A stretch of 64,000 nt of DNA from JALORV01 sp963766365 (GTDB taxonomy: Bacteria > Pseudomonadota > Gammaproteobacteria > Burkholderiales > Burkholderiaceae_F). Below, in pieces: positions 16,982 to 26,763 of this stretch. The stretch is taken from assembly GCA_963766365.1 (NCBI GenBank), contig CAVXZK010000014.1, positions 124,001 to 188,000 of the forward strand, in the 5' to 3' direction. Under the pieces are notes generated by a model. That model made no database searches. It saw only the letters and a list, made by a program, of their open reading frames with translations, and was not told where the DNA came from. The position numbers and the translations under genes are program-made. The number at the start of each line of letters is the position of its first letter. The first letter of the stretch is position 1.

Positions 16982-17277
16982 TCCGGTCGGCTGGTGCCGT
17001 GGTAGCCGACAGGCGGGATAGCCGCCCAGATCAACGGTTTGCCGGGGAACGAATGTTGTTACTATGGAACGAACCCTGGCGCTCAGCGGCCGTGCGCCGG
17101 GCAGGTGCGCTTTTGACCCCGACGCGGAACGGTGGTGGGCGGTTTACGACCCGAAGCCCGCGTCATATGGGAATGAGGTCTGATCTCGGGTCGAACCCGC
17201 ACCTGCCGTAACTTGGCAAAGAGGCCTGGAAGCACAACAGCAGCGGCAATTCGGGGCAAACGAGACAAGCAGGCAGC

Positions 17278-18717
17278 GTGGTCTTTTCCTTCTTCAAGAA
17301 AGATCCGAAGGATTCGAATGCGTCGACCGCCAAAGGCGGATCCGGACGCTCGTCCCGATCCAGCGCGCGTCCGCTGCCCGCACCGGTCAACCGCAATGCG
17401 TCCGCGACGCTTCCCAAGCCGGCGAACACCGAGAGCACGGTGCCGGACAAGGACCTGCACCGCACGCTGGCGATGGAGACCGCAGCAAAGATCGACGCGA
17501 TCGAGTCCGAAATGGCGCGCGACTTCATGCGGCCTTCGGGCGGTGGCCCGTTGTTCTCCAACTCCGCCGCCAATTCGACGCTCGGACGCCTGTCGCAGCA
17601 GCCGGTGGAGCAGCCCGTGCCGCAGACGACCACGGCGCGGGATCGCGGTCCCGAAAGCGTCGACCTGAGCCTGGAGGAATGGCAGGGCAACGCGAACGCG
17701 ATCGAGATTCACGGCGAGGGCTCGGGCTCCGCGATCGAGGAAGCGGCGATCCTGTTCGCCAATGGGTTGATCGAGCCGGCCGAGGCCGGCTTGCGTGCCG
17801 CGATTCACTCGGATGCGCTCGGCGATGCGGCCCAGCGTGCCTGGTTGATGCTGTTCGAGCTGTTCCAGCAGCGCGGCGACAAGGCGAGCTTCGACAACCT
17901 GACGATCGAGTACGTGCTGCGCTTCGAAAGCTCTCCGCCGGCCTGGATCGATTACAAGGACGAACCAACTGCTGCATCCGCGGGCAAGACCGCGGACGGT
18001 GCGCCGATCGTGCGGCTGCCCGATGTGGTCGATGCCAACGTCGTCAAGGTGCTCGAGCAACTCAAGAACCATTCGGTCCAGCATCAGTCGCTCACCCTCG
18101 ACACCTCCGGCGTGCGCGAGATCGACCTCGTCGGCGCGGAACTGTTGCTGCGCGTCCTCAACGCCTTCAAGCGCGCCAGCCATGAACTGATGGTGCTGGG
18201 CGCTGACCAGCTGATTACCCCCTTGCGTGCCGCTGTCGAGCCGGGTCGCCGTGACCAGAGCGATGCTGCCTGGATGCTGCTGCTCGAGGTATTCCGGCTG
18301 CTGAACCGCCAGCACGACTTTGAGGAAACCGGCATCCAGTATTGCATCACCTACGAGGTGTCGCCGCCATCGTGGGAGCCACCGCCACCCAGCCTGAAGA
18401 CGCGCGCAGCGACACCGGCTGACAAGCCGGTCGAGGTTGACGATGGCATGCAATGGCGCGGCACTGTGCGCGGCAACGGCGAGCCGCAGTTCGGCCGGTT
18501 GCTGGTCGAGGCCAAGACGGAGAAGCGGCTTGCCGTCGACTGCACCTATCTCAAGCGCATCGAATTCGCGACTGCCACCTCGCTCCTGACCCTCCTGACT
18601 AAGCTGCGCCAGGGGGGTGTCACGATCGAGTTCCGCAACGTCAACCACCTGATTGCCGCCCTGTTTTCCCTGCTCGGCGTCGACATGGTGGCCGACGTGC
18701 AGTTGCGACGGGTCTGA
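17278..18717 (+). CDS. STAS-like domain protein upstream of hslVU
   Basis: A 479-residue cytosolic protein. The N-terminal 130 residues are low-complexity and charged (FSFFKKDPKDSN start). Next comes a helical TPR-like stretch (about 160-215, VEPAEAGLRAAIH-like). Two STAS-like domains follow, at about 240-300 (LTLDTSGVREIDLVGAELLL) and about 385-475 (CTYLKRIEFATATSLLTLL). The GTG start at 17278 is the only sensible one. Homologues in betaproteobacteria lie upstream of hslV. The function is unknown; STAS domains usually bind nucleotides or partner proteins in signalling or lipid transport. Confidence 0.7.
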   Translation: MVFSFFKKDPKDSNASTAKGGSGRSSRSSARPLPAPVNRNASATLPKPANTESTVPDKDLHRTLAMETAAKIDAIESEMARDFMRPSGGGPLFSNSAANSTLGRLSQQPVEQPVPQTTTARDRGPESVDLSLEEWQGNANAIEIHGEGSGSAIEEAAILFANGLIEPAEAGLRAAIHSDALGDAAQRAWLMLFELFQQRGDKASFDNLTIEYVLRFESSPPAWIDYKDEPTAASAGKTADGAPIVRLPDVVDANVVKVLEQLKNHSVQHQSLTLDTSGVREIDLVGAELLLRVLNAFKRASHELMVLGADQLITPLRAAVEPGRRDQSDAAWMLLLEVFRLLNRQHDFEETGIQYCITYEVSPPSWEPPPPSLKTRAATPADKPVEVDDGMQWRGTVRGNGEPQFGRLLVEAKTEKRLAVDCTYLKRIEFATATSLLTLLTKLRQGGVTIEFRNVNHLIAALFSLLGVDMVADVQLRRV

Positions 18718-18730
18718 TCGTCCCCATCTA
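18702..18730 (+). promoter_or_regulatory. sigma-32-like heat-shock promoter for hslVU
   Basis: GTTGCGA (18702-18708) resembles the -35 CTTGAAA, and CCCCATCTA (18722-18730) matches the -10 consensus CCCCATNTA exactly, with a 13-base spacer. It overlaps the 3' end of the STAS gene and starts transcription about 25 bases before hslV. The matching sigma factor gene, rpoH, is also in the window at 54618-55535. Confidence 0.65.
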
Positions 18731-18761
18731 GACTTCCGGTTCTCTTCGGCCGGAGTTCGCA

Positions 18762-19298
18762 ATGGAAGCCTTTCACGGAACGACCATCGTGTCCGTACGC
18801 CGCGGATCCGCCGTGGCCATGGGTGGCGATGGCCAGGTCACCCTCGGCAATATCGTTGTCAAGCAGACCGCGCGCAAGGTGCGTCGCCTTTATCACGACC
18901 GCATCCTCGCCGGATTTGCCGGGGCCACGGCCGATGCCTTCACCCTGTTCGAACGGTTCGAGGCCAAGCTCGAAAAGCACCAGGGTCATCTGGTGCGCTC
19001 CGCGGTCGAGCTTGCAAAGGACTGGCGCACCGACCGCATCCTGCGCCGGCTGGAAGCCATGCTGGCGGTGGCCGACCGCGAGGCGTCGCTGATCATCACC
19101 GGCAATGGCGACGTTCTGGAACCTGAACTGGGCCTGATCTCCATCGGCTCCGGCGGCCCCTACGCCCAGGCCGCGGCTCGCGCCTTGCTCGACCACACCG
19201 AACTCGCGCCGCCCGACATCGTGAAGAAGGCGCTGACAATTGCCGGCGACCTGTGCATCTACACCAACCAGTCCCACACGATCGAATCGCTGGACTGA
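18762..19298 (+). CDS. hslV: ATP-dependent protease proteolytic subunit HslV
   Basis: HslV is the proteolytic dodecamer of the HslUV (ClpYQ) protease. The 178-residue protein begins MEAFHGTTIVSVRR. The six-residue propeptide must be removed to expose the catalytic Thr7, whereas E. coli exposes Thr after removing Met alone. GGDGQVTLG and RTDRILRRLEAML are family hallmarks. It lies behind a sigma-32-like promoter and 188 bases upstream of hslU. Confidence 0.97.
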   Translation: MEAFHGTTIVSVRRGSAVAMGGDGQVTLGNIVVKQTARKVRRLYHDRILAGFAGATADAFTLFERFEAKLEKHQGHLVRSAVELAKDWRTDRILRRLEAMLAVADREASLIITGNGDVLEPELGLISIGSGGPYAQAAARALLDHTELAPPDIVKKALTIAGDLCIYTNQSHTIESLD

Positions 19299-19486
19299 CC
19301 CGCACTCCGCTCGTCAGCCGACGCCTCAGCCATGCGTGACATCGCTCCCCGCCGCGGCCAACGGCCGCACCTTGCAGTTGAACAGCGCGCGTACGCGCGG
19401 CCGCTCCGAAGGGAGCGCGCCTAACTCGAGCACTGCGAGTGCACGTGCGATCGCGTAGCGGTCGCGTACACGAGCAGTGAGTTTTT

Positions 19487-20821
19487 ATGATGACTCCCCG
19501 CGAAATCGTCCACGAACTGAACAAGTACATCGTCGGCCAGGACCGCGCCAAACGCGCAGTCGCGGTGGCGCTGCGTAACCGCTGGCGCCGCCAGCAGGTG
19601 CCGGATCCGCTGCGCACCGAGATCACGCCAAAGAACATCCTGATGATCGGACCCACCGGCGTCGGCAAGACCGAGATCGCGCGTCGCCTCGCACGTCTGG
19701 CGGACGCGCCGTTCATCAAGGTGGAGGCGACGAAATTCACCGAGGTCGGCTATGTCGGCCGCGATGTCGACACGATCATCCGCGATCTCGTCGACATCTC
19801 GGTGAAGCAGACCCGCGAGGCGGAGATGAAGAAGGTCTCAACGCGCGCGCAGGACGCCGCCGAGGACCGCATCCTCGACATCCTGGTGCCGCCGTCGCGC
19901 GACGTCGGCTTCGCCTCGGGCGGCCGAGACGAGGAGAACGCGACGCGGCAGAAATTCCGCAAGAAGCTGCGTGAAGGCGAACTCGACGATCGGGAAATCG
20001 ACGTCGAGCTGAACGCGGTGTCGCCGTCACTGGAAGTGATGGCGCCGCCGGGCATGGAGGAGCTGACACAGCAGATCCAGTCGATGTTCGCCAACATGGG
20101 GCGCGACCGGCGCAAGACGCAGCGCATGCGCGTGGCCGAGGCGATGAAGGCGTTGACCGACGAGGAGGCTGCGCGGCTTGTCAACGACGAGGACCTGAAG
20201 ACACGCGCGGTCGCGAACGCCGAATCTAATGGCATCGTCTTCATCGACGAAATCGACAAGATCGCCTCGCGATCGGAACTGCAAGGCGCCGATGTTTCGC
20301 GCCAGGGCGTGCAGCGAGACCTGCTGCCACTGGTCGAGGGCACGACGGTCAACACCAAGTACGGCATGGTCAGGACCGACCATATCCTTTTCATTGCTTC
20401 TGGGGCGTTCCACCTGGCCAAGCCCTCGGACCTGATTCCAGAAATGCAGGGCCGCTTTCCGATCCGCGTTGAACTGGACTCGCTGACCGTGGACGACTTC
20501 GAGCGCATCCTGAAGACCACGGATGCCAGCCTGACCCAGCAGTACCGCGCTCTGCTCGGCACCGACGGCTGCGAACTGCAGTTCACCGATGACGGCATTC
20601 ACCGCATGGCCGAGATCGCCTACGCGGTCAACGAGAAGACCGAGAACATCGGTGCGCGCCGGCTCTACACGGTCATTGAGAAGCTGCTTGAAGAAGTGTC
20701 ATTCGATGCGGGCAGCGGGCTGACGACCAGCAGCGGCGCGGTGCTAATCGACGCGGCCTACGTCGACGTGCGCCTGGCTGAGCTGGCGGGCAACGAGGAC
20801 CTTGCCCGCTATGTGCTGTAG
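19487..20821 (+). CDS. hslU: ATP-dependent protease ATPase subunit HslU
   Basis: HslU is the AAA+ unfoldase hexamer that feeds HslV. The 444-residue protein has Walker A GPTGVGKT (55-62), the pore-loop GYVGRD and Walker B IVFIDEIDKIA. An inserted I-domain spans about 110-230, sensor residues follow, and the C-terminal EDLARYVL tail inserts into HslV. Two consecutive ATG codons occur at the start. The gap to hslV (19299-19486) contains GC-rich inverted stretches but no clear second promoter. Confidence 0.97.
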   Translation: MMTPREIVHELNKYIVGQDRAKRAVAVALRNRWRRQQVPDPLRTEITPKNILMIGPTGVGKTEIARRLARLADAPFIKVEATKFTEVGYVGRDVDTIIRDLVDISVKQTREAEMKKVSTRAQDAAEDRILDILVPPSRDVGFASGGRDEENATRQKFRKKLREGELDDREIDVELNAVSPSLEVMAPPGMEELTQQIQSMFANMGRDRRKTQRMRVAEAMKALTDEEAARLVNDEDLKTRAVANAESNGIVFIDEIDKIASRSELQGADVSRQGVQRDLLPLVEGTTVNTKYGMVRTDHILFIASGAFHLAKPSDLIPEMQGRFPIRVELDSLTVDDFERILKTTDASLTQQYRALLGTDGCELQFTDDGIHRMAEIAYAVNEKTENIGARRLYTVIEKLLEEVSFDAGSGLTTSSGAVLIDAAYVDVRLAELAGNEDLARYVL

Positions 20822-20976
20822 CCGCGTCGTGACCGAATCGGCAGGCGAAGGCCCTCTCGGGCGGTCGTTGCCTTTCGTCAAGCCGCGTTAGCACTGAGGC
20901 GCGCGCCGCCGGGTCGACGCGGTCCGCTGCCTATACTCCGGGACGATTACGCCCGGCGGCTGCGCGCGACCCGACG

Positions 20977-22056
20977 ATGAATCTCCTACTCTTCCTGCTT
21001 GGATTGGCGGCACTCGTCGGTGGCGCATCGCTGCTGGTGCGTGGAGCGTCCAAGCTGGCGCTGTCGGCCGGCATTACGCCGCTGGTTGTGGGACTCACCA
21101 TCGTCGCGTTAGGCACCAGCGCGCCTGAGGTGGCGGTGTCGGTGGGTGCCGTCCTCGACGGCAAGACCGACCTCGCGATCGGCAACGTCGTCGGCAGCAA
21201 TGTTTTCAACGTGCTGTTGATCCTCGGCGTCAGCGCGCTGATCACGCCGCTCGTTGTCAACGTCCAGTTGATCCGCCAGGAAGTACCGATCATGATCGGG
21301 GCATCACTGCTGCTGCTGGTGATGGGGCTCGACGGCAGGCTCAGTGTCTGGGACGCCGCATTCCTGTTCGCGCTGATGATTGGGTACACCATGTTCCTAA
21401 TCCGGCAGTCGCGGCGGCAGACCAGCAATGCACAGGCCGAGTACGCCGAGGACTTCCAGCCGGCGCGCGCCGGTGCCTGGGATGACTCGATTCCGGCACA
21501 GATCGGCCTTATCGTCGCCGGACTCGTGGGCTTGGTCTATGGCTCGGAATGGCTGGTAAGCGCGTCCGTGAGCTTTGCGAAGGCAATGGGCGTCAGCGAC
21601 CTGGTGATCGGATTGACGATTGTCGCCGCGGGCACGTCGATGCCGGAGGTCGCGACCTCGATCGCTGCGGCTCTCAAGGGTGAGCGCGACATCGCGGTCG
21701 GCAACGCGATCGGCAGCAACACGTTCAACATCCTCGGTTGCCTCGGACTGTCCGGTCTGGTGTCGGGCAGTCACGGATTGATCATGCCTTCGGCGGTGCT
21801 CGCCTTCGACATCTGGGTCATGCTGGCCGTCGCGCTCGCCTGTCTGCCCGTCTTCATTACCGGGCGTGAGATCGCGCGCTGGGAGGGCGGCGTGTTCCTG
21901 GTGTACTACGTCTGTTACGTGGCGTATCTGGTGCTCTCTGCGCAGAAACATGCGGCGCTGGAGCCATTTTCATCGGCCATGATGAGCTTCGTCATCCCGA
22001 TCACGGTGATCACGATGGTCGTCGTGCTGGTGCGTAAGCCGCGTACCGGGCCATGA
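20977..22056 (+). CDS. calcium/sodium antiporter (CaCA family, YrbG-like)
   Basis: A 359-residue membrane protein with about ten helices and the two signature alpha repeats of the CaCA superfamily: GTSAPEVAVSVGAV then GNVVGSNVFN (about 47-80), and GTSMPEVATSIAAA then GNAIGSNTFN (about 214-247). It probably exchanges Ca2+ for Na+ or H+ across the inner membrane. Its TGA overlaps the ATG of the mrpA gene (ATGA), so it is translationally coupled to the Mrp antiporter operon. Confidence 0.9.
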   Translation: MNLLLFLLGLAALVGGASLLVRGASKLALSAGITPLVVGLTIVALGTSAPEVAVSVGAVLDGKTDLAIGNVVGSNVFNVLLILGVSALITPLVVNVQLIRQEVPIMIGASLLLLVMGLDGRLSVWDAAFLFALMIGYTMFLIRQSRRQTSNAQAEYAEDFQPARAGAWDDSIPAQIGLIVAGLVGLVYGSEWLVSASVSFAKAMGVSDLVIGLTIVAAGTSMPEVATSIAAALKGERDIAVGNAIGSNTFNILGCLGLSGLVSGSHGLIMPSAVLAFDIWVMLAVALACLPVFITGREIARWEGGVFLVYYVCYVAYLVLSAQKHAALEPFSSAMMSFVIPITVITMVVVLVRKPRTGP

Positions 22057-24827
22057 ACCTGCTGCTGCTGGCGATGCTGCCGTTCGCGGGCGCTGCGCTG
22101 CTCGGCGTTGTGCCGAACGAGCGGCGCCGTCCGGCCGCGTGGCTGGCTGGCCTCGTGACGTTGGCGGCGCTGGTGCTGGTGCTGGCTGCCGCACCGCAGA
22201 TCTTCCAGGGTCAGGTGTTGCGCTGGTCGACCGACTGGCTGCCGACGCTTGGCCTGTCGTTCGGTTTTCGCATGGACGGCCTGGCGTGGGTGTTCGCGCT
22301 GCTGATCTGCGCCATTGGCGCGCTGGTCGTGCTCTACGCCGCCTACTACCTGGACGCAAATGATCCGGCGGCGCGTTTCTTCCGCTACCTGCTGCTTTTC
22401 ATGGGCGCGATGCTGGGGCTCGTGCTGTCAGACAACCTGCTGCTGTTGGTGGTGTTCTGGGAAGCCACCAGCCTCTCGTCCTTCCTGCTGATCGGCTACT
22501 GGAACCATCGCGAGGACGCGCGCGAGGGCGCGCGCATGGCGCTGACGATCACCGGTGCGGGTGGTCTCGCGCTGCTCGGCGGTGTGCTGCTGCTCGGCCA
22601 CATCGTCGGCAGCTTTCAGCTCGATGCCGTGCTGGCGGCAGGCGACGTGATCCGCGCGCATCCGCTCTATGTTCCGGCGCTCGTGCTGGTGCTGCTCGGC
22701 GCGTTCACGAAGAGCGCGCAGTTTCCGTTTCATTTCTGGCTGCCGCATGCCATGGCGGCGCCGACGCCGGTGTCGGCCTACCTGCATTCGGCAACGATGG
22801 TGAAGGCCGGCGTATTCCTGCTGGCGCGCCTGTATCCGGCGCTCAGCCACTCCGACGAGTGGTTCTGGCTCGTCAGCCTGACCGGCCTGACGACGCTGAT
22901 CGTCGGTGCCTATCTCGCGATCTTCCAGCATGACCTCAAGGGCCTGCTCGCCTATTCGACGATCAGCCATCTGGGGCTGATCACGCTTCTGTTCGGACTC
23001 GACAATGCGCTGGCAGTGGTGGCTGGCGTATTTCATATCCTCAACCACGCGACGTTCAAGGCCTCGCTCTTCATGGCGGCGGGCATCATCGACCACGAGA
23101 CCGGCTCGCGCGACATGCGCCGGCTGAACGGACTGTGGAAATACATGCCGTGGACCGGTGCTTTGGCCGTGGTGGCGAGCGCCGCGATGGCGGGAGTGCC
23201 ACTGGTCAACGGATTCCTGTCGAAGGAGATGTTCTTCGGCGTCGCGGTCGCGGCCGAGGGTCCTCAGCTGCTCGCCCTTGCGCTGCCGATCGGGGCGACT
23301 GTCGCCGGCATCTTCAGTGTCGCCTACAGCGCCCGCTTCATCCACGATGTCTTCTTCAACGGCGAACCGGTCGGGCTGACGCGTACTCCGCATGAGCCGC
23401 CTCGCTTCATGCGCGTTCCGGTCGAAGTTCTGGTCGTCGTCTGCCTCGCCGTGGGCATCGTGCCCGGAGTGACGGTCGGACCGCTGCTCGCCGTCGGCGC
23501 GTCGGCCGCACTCGGTGCACCGCTGCCGGACTACAGTCTGGTGCTTTGGCACGGCTTCGATCTGCCGCTGCTGATGTCGATGATCGCGCTCGCAGGCGGG
23601 GTGGCGCTGTATTTCGGTCTGCAGCGATTCGTCAATCTGCACCGGATCACGCTGCTGCCGCGCGGCGGGCGCGACGCCTTCGTGTTCCTCGTCGAGCGCG
23701 GAATCGGCGCGGCGCGGGCCCTGACGCTGGCACTGCAGAACGGCAGCCTGCAGCGCTACCTGCTGATGCTGGTCCTCGTGGCACTGGTGGCGGGCGCGCT
23801 GCCGTTCCTGCGCGGTGCCGAGGTCGGCGGGATCGGTTCGCAGACGCCGGCCGGGCCGCTCGTCATCGCGATCGTGCTGATGGGCTGCGTGTTCGCGATC
23901 GCCTCCGCCGTCATGTATCGCCGGCGCCTGGCCGCACTGCTGTTCCTCGGCGCCGTGGGGCTGGTGGTCGCGTGGGTGTTCGTCTATCTGTCGGCGCCCG
24001 ATCTCGCGCTGACGCAGGTGCTGGTGGAACTGGTCACGGTGGTGTTGATGATGCTGGCCCTGCACTGGCTGCCTCCCGCGAGTCCGGCGGAGCCGGATCG
24101 CGTCCGGCGGCTGCTGCACCTGATCGTCGCGGCAGCTGCCGGCGTCGGCACCGCCGCGCTTGCGTTCCTCGTGATGACTCGACCGTTCGATTCGATCTCC
24201 GCCTATTTCCTCGCGAACTCGGTGCCTCTCGGTGGCGGGGCGAACGCGGTGAACGTCATCATCGTTGACTTCCGGGGCTTCGATACGCTCGGCGAGATCA
24301 CGGTGCTCGGGATCGCAGCGATCATCGTGACGGCGCTACTGACGCCTGGAGCGCGCGCGATTGCGCACCATACCCAGGCGTCGCCGCTGGTTCCCGCCGG
24401 CCAGGTGTCGCTGATGCTCGCACTGGTGTCCCGATTGCTGCTGCCGCTTGTCGCTCTGGTGGCCGCATTCCTGTTCCTGCGAGGTCACAACGAGCCCGGC
24501 GGCGGCTTCATTGCCGGGCTCGTGCTGGCGATCGGCCTCATCGTGCAGTACATCGCCAACGGCCAGCGGTGGACCGAGGAGCGGCTGCCGCGCGACTTCT
24601 CGCCCTGGGTCGGTGGTGGGCTCGGGCTGGCGGGGATCACCGGAGTCGCGAGCGCACTTTTCGGCAGCCCGTTCCTGACCAGCACCTATGACTACCCCGA
24701 CATGCCGCTGATAGGGCCGGTGCCGCTCGCCAGCGCGAGCCTGTACGACCTCGGCGTCTTCCTGACGGTGGTTGGCGCGACGATGATGATGCTGTCTGCC
24801 CTGGGTCGGCTGCAGGAGCATCGATGA
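22053..24827 (+). CDS. mrpA: Na+/H+ antiporter subunit A/B fusion (MrpA-MrpB)
   Basis: A 924-residue inner-membrane protein. The N-terminal ~500 residues are a complex I NuoL-like proton-channel unit (FLLIGYWNHREDAREGARMA, PFHFWLPHAMAAPTPVSAYL, LLAYSTISHLGLI). A middle region corresponds to the MrpA C-terminus, and the last ~130 residues are MrpB-like (FLRGHNEPGGGFIAGL). This fused A/B form is typical of group 2 Mrp systems in proteobacteria, where no separate mrpB exists. It exports Na+ (or K+) in exchange for H+ as part of the ABCDEFG complex. It overlaps the genes on both sides by 4 bases. Confidence 0.95.
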   Translation: MNLLLLAMLPFAGAALLGVVPNERRRPAAWLAGLVTLAALVLVLAAAPQIFQGQVLRWSTDWLPTLGLSFGFRMDGLAWVFALLICAIGALVVLYAAYYLDANDPAARFFRYLLLFMGAMLGLVLSDNLLLLVVFWEATSLSSFLLIGYWNHREDAREGARMALTITGAGGLALLGGVLLLGHIVGSFQLDAVLAAGDVIRAHPLYVPALVLVLLGAFTKSAQFPFHFWLPHAMAAPTPVSAYLHSATMVKAGVFLLARLYPALSHSDEWFWLVSLTGLTTLIVGAYLAIFQHDLKGLLAYSTISHLGLITLLFGLDNALAVVAGVFHILNHATFKASLFMAAGIIDHETGSRDMRRLNGLWKYMPWTGALAVVASAAMAGVPLVNGFLSKEMFFGVAVAAEGPQLLALALPIGATVAGIFSVAYSARFIHDVFFNGEPVGLTRTPHEPPRFMRVPVEVLVVVCLAVGIVPGVTVGPLLAVGASAALGAPLPDYSLVLWHGFDLPLLMSMIALAGGVALYFGLQRFVNLHRITLLPRGGRDAFVFLVERGIGAARALTLALQNGSLQRYLLMLVLVALVAGALPFLRGAEVGGIGSQTPAGPLVIAIVLMGCVFAIASAVMYRRRLAALLFLGAVGLVVAWVFVYLSAPDLALTQVLVELVTVVLMMLALHWLPPASPAEPDRVRRLLHLIVAAAAGVGTAALAFLVMTRPFDSISAYFLANSVPLGGGANAVNVIIVDFRGFDTLGEITVLGIAAIIVTALLTPGARAIAHHTQASPLVPAGQVSLMLALVSRLLLPLVALVAAFLFLRGHNEPGGGFIAGLVLAIGLIVQYIANGQRWTEERLPRDFSPWVGGGLGLAGITGVASALFGSPFLTSTYDYPDMPLIGPVPLASASLYDLGVFLTVVGATMMMLSALGRLQEHR

Positions 24828-25192
24828 TGGAGGCGCTGCTTGCACTCTTCATCGGTGCGATGGCCGGCGCCGGCGTGTTCCTGCTGCTGCGTGCCCGCAC
24901 TTTCGATGTCGTGCTCGGCATGACACTGCTGTCGTACGCGGTCAACGTCTTCATCTTCGTGACCGGCCGCGTCGCGATCAACAAGCCGGCCATTATCGAC
25001 GGCGTGCGCGCCGCGTCGCTGACCCAGTATGCCGACCCGCTGCCGCAGGCACTGGTACTCACGGCCATCGTCATCAGTTTCGCAATGACGGCGCTGCTTC
25101 TGGTGATCGCACTCCGGGCGCGCGCGGAAGCGGCCAGCGATCACGTCGACGGCGAGGAACCGGCGGTCGATGCCGCGGAGAAGACATCGTGA
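24824..25192 (+). CDS. mrpC: Na+/H+ antiporter subunit C (MrpC, NuoK-like)
   Basis: A 122-residue membrane protein with three helices and the NuoK-like core (GVFLLLRARTFDVVLGMTLL, then VLTAIVISFAMTALLLVIAL). It begins with two ATGs overlapping the mrpA stop and ends in a 4-base overlap with mrpD. MrpC forms part of the membrane core of the Mrp antiporter. Confidence 0.94.
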   Translation: MMEALLALFIGAMAGAGVFLLLRARTFDVVLGMTLLSYAVNVFIFVTGRVAINKPAIIDGVRAASLTQYADPLPQALVLTAIVISFAMTALLLVIALRARAEAASDHVDGEEPAVDAAEKTS

Positions 25193-26763
25193 GCGGCTCG
25201 CACTGGATCGTCGCGCCCATCGTGCTGCCGTTGCTGGCCGGCTCGATGGCGCTGCTGCTCGAACGTCGTTCTCCACGCGGCGCCGCGGCGGTGTCGATCA
25301 TCGCCACGCTGGCGCTGCTGGTGATCGCAACGCGGCTCGTGGCGGTCGCGGCCGACGGCGCGGTGGGAGCCTACCTGCTCGGCAACTGGCGCGCGCCGTT
25401 CGGCATCGCGCTTGCGCTCGACCGCTTGTCCGCGCTGATGCTGCTGCTGACGGCGCTGATCGCCGTCGCCAGCGTGATGTATGCCTGCGGCAGCGGCCCT
25501 CGCGGGCGCCACGATGAACGCGGCCCCCACTTCCATGCGCTGTTCCAGTTCCAGCTGATGGGACTCAACGGTGCGTTCCTGACGGCGGATCTCTTCAACC
25601 TGTTCGTGTTCTTCGAGGTGCTGCTGATCGCGTCGTACGGGCTGCTGCTGCACGGTGCCGGCGTGGTGCGTCTGCGTGCGTCGATTCACTACGTCGTGTT
25701 CAACCTGACCGGCTCGGCGTTGTTCCTGATCGCGGTGTCGACGCTGTACGGCCTTACCGGCACGCTCAGCATGGCCGACCTGGCGCAGCGCATTCCATCG
25801 ATCCCGGCCGAAAGCGCGGGCCTGTTGCAGGCGGCAGCGCTGCTGCTGGTCGTTGTGTTCGGTGTGAAGGCAGCCATCTTTCCGCTGTACTTCTGGCTGA
25901 CCGACACCTACGGTGCGGCGACGGCGCCAGTCGCCGCACTCTTCGTCATCATGACCAAGGTCGGCGTCTATTGCATCGCCCGCGTGACGACGTTGATGTT
26001 CGGCGCGGATGCGGGACCGGCAAGCTTCGTCGTCGAGCCGTGGCTGTCGTGGCTGGCGCTGGCGACTCTGGCGCTCGCCGCCTTTGGCGCTCTGGCCGCG
26101 TGGCACCTCAGGCGGCTCGTCGCGTACCTCGTACTGGCGTCGGCCGGCATGCTGCTGCTTGGTGTCGGGCTCGGAACCGCGGGCACGATCGCCGCCAGCC
26201 TCTTCTATCTGGTGCACAGCACGGTCGTCGCCGCGGCGCTGTTCCTGCTGGTTGACTCAATGGTTGCATCGCGTGGCGAGGCCGGCGACGAAATGGTGCC
26301 GGCGCCGTTGGCGTCGGCAGGCGGCTACGGCACCCTGTATTTCCTGCTGGCTGTCGCGGTTGCCGGCTTGCCGCCGTTCGGAGGCTTCATCGGGAAGAGC
26401 ATGCTGCTGGTGGCGAGCCGATCCGAACCGCTGGCGGTCGGCGTGTGGACGGCCGTGCTGCTGTCGAGCCTGGGGATCGTCGTCGCACTCGCCCGGGCAG
26501 GCTCCACGGTGTTCTGGAAGGCGGCTCCCGCCAATGCGATGCAGACTGCCGCGGCCCAGGCGTCGGCGCCAGAGCGCGGTGCGCTGGCGCTGCTGGTCGG
26601 CGCTGCCTGCGCCACAGTCGTGGCGGCCGGCCCGATCGCCAGCTACACCGAAGCGACCGCGCAGCAGCTGCTGGACCGCAAGGGCTACATCGCGGCCGTG
26701 CTGGGTGCGGAGACGGCACCGCCCGCGTGGAATCCGCGCGCCGACATGAAGAAGGTGAAATGA
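25189..26763 (+). CDS. mrpD: Na+/H+ antiporter subunit D (MrpD)
   Basis: A 524-residue NuoM/N-like subunit with about 14 helices. It has the conserved PLYFWLTDTYGAATAPVAAL channel segment and a conserved glutamate in NLFVFFEVLLIASYGLLL. It starts with GTG overlapping mrpC and ends overlapping mrpE. MrpD and MrpA are the putative ion-translocating subunits. Confidence 0.95.
   Translation: MSGSHWIVAPIVLPLLAGSMALLLERRSPRGAAAVSIIATLALLVIATRLVAVAADGAVGAYLLGNWRAPFGIALALDRLSALMLLLTALIAVASVMYACGSGPRGRHDERGPHFHALFQFQLMGLNGAFLTADLFNLFVFFEVLLIASYGLLLHGAGVVRLRASIHYVVFNLTGSALFLIAVSTLYGLTGTLSMADLAQRIPSIPAESAGLLQAAALLLVVVFGVKAAIFPLYFWLTDTYGAATAPVAALFVIMTKVGVYCIARVTTLMFGADAGPASFVVEPWLSWLALATLALAAFGALAAWHLRRLVAYLVLASAGMLLLGVGLGTAGTIAASLFYLVHSTVVAAALFLLVDSMVASRGEAGDEMVPAPLASAGGYGTLYFLLAVAVAGLPPFGGFIGKSMLLVASRSEPLAVGVWTAVLLSSLGIVVALARAGSTVFWKAAPANAMQTAAAQASAPERGALALLVGAACATVVAAGPIASYTEATAQQLLDRKGYIAAVLGAETAPPAWNPRADMKKVK

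Noticed and set aside
16982..17277. The largest gene-free gap (296 bases), with a short possible frame at 16999-17211.
   Set aside because: The frame has no ribosome site, no recognisable domain and an Arg-rich composition expected from GC-rich noncoding sequence. No RNA structure or promoter was clear.
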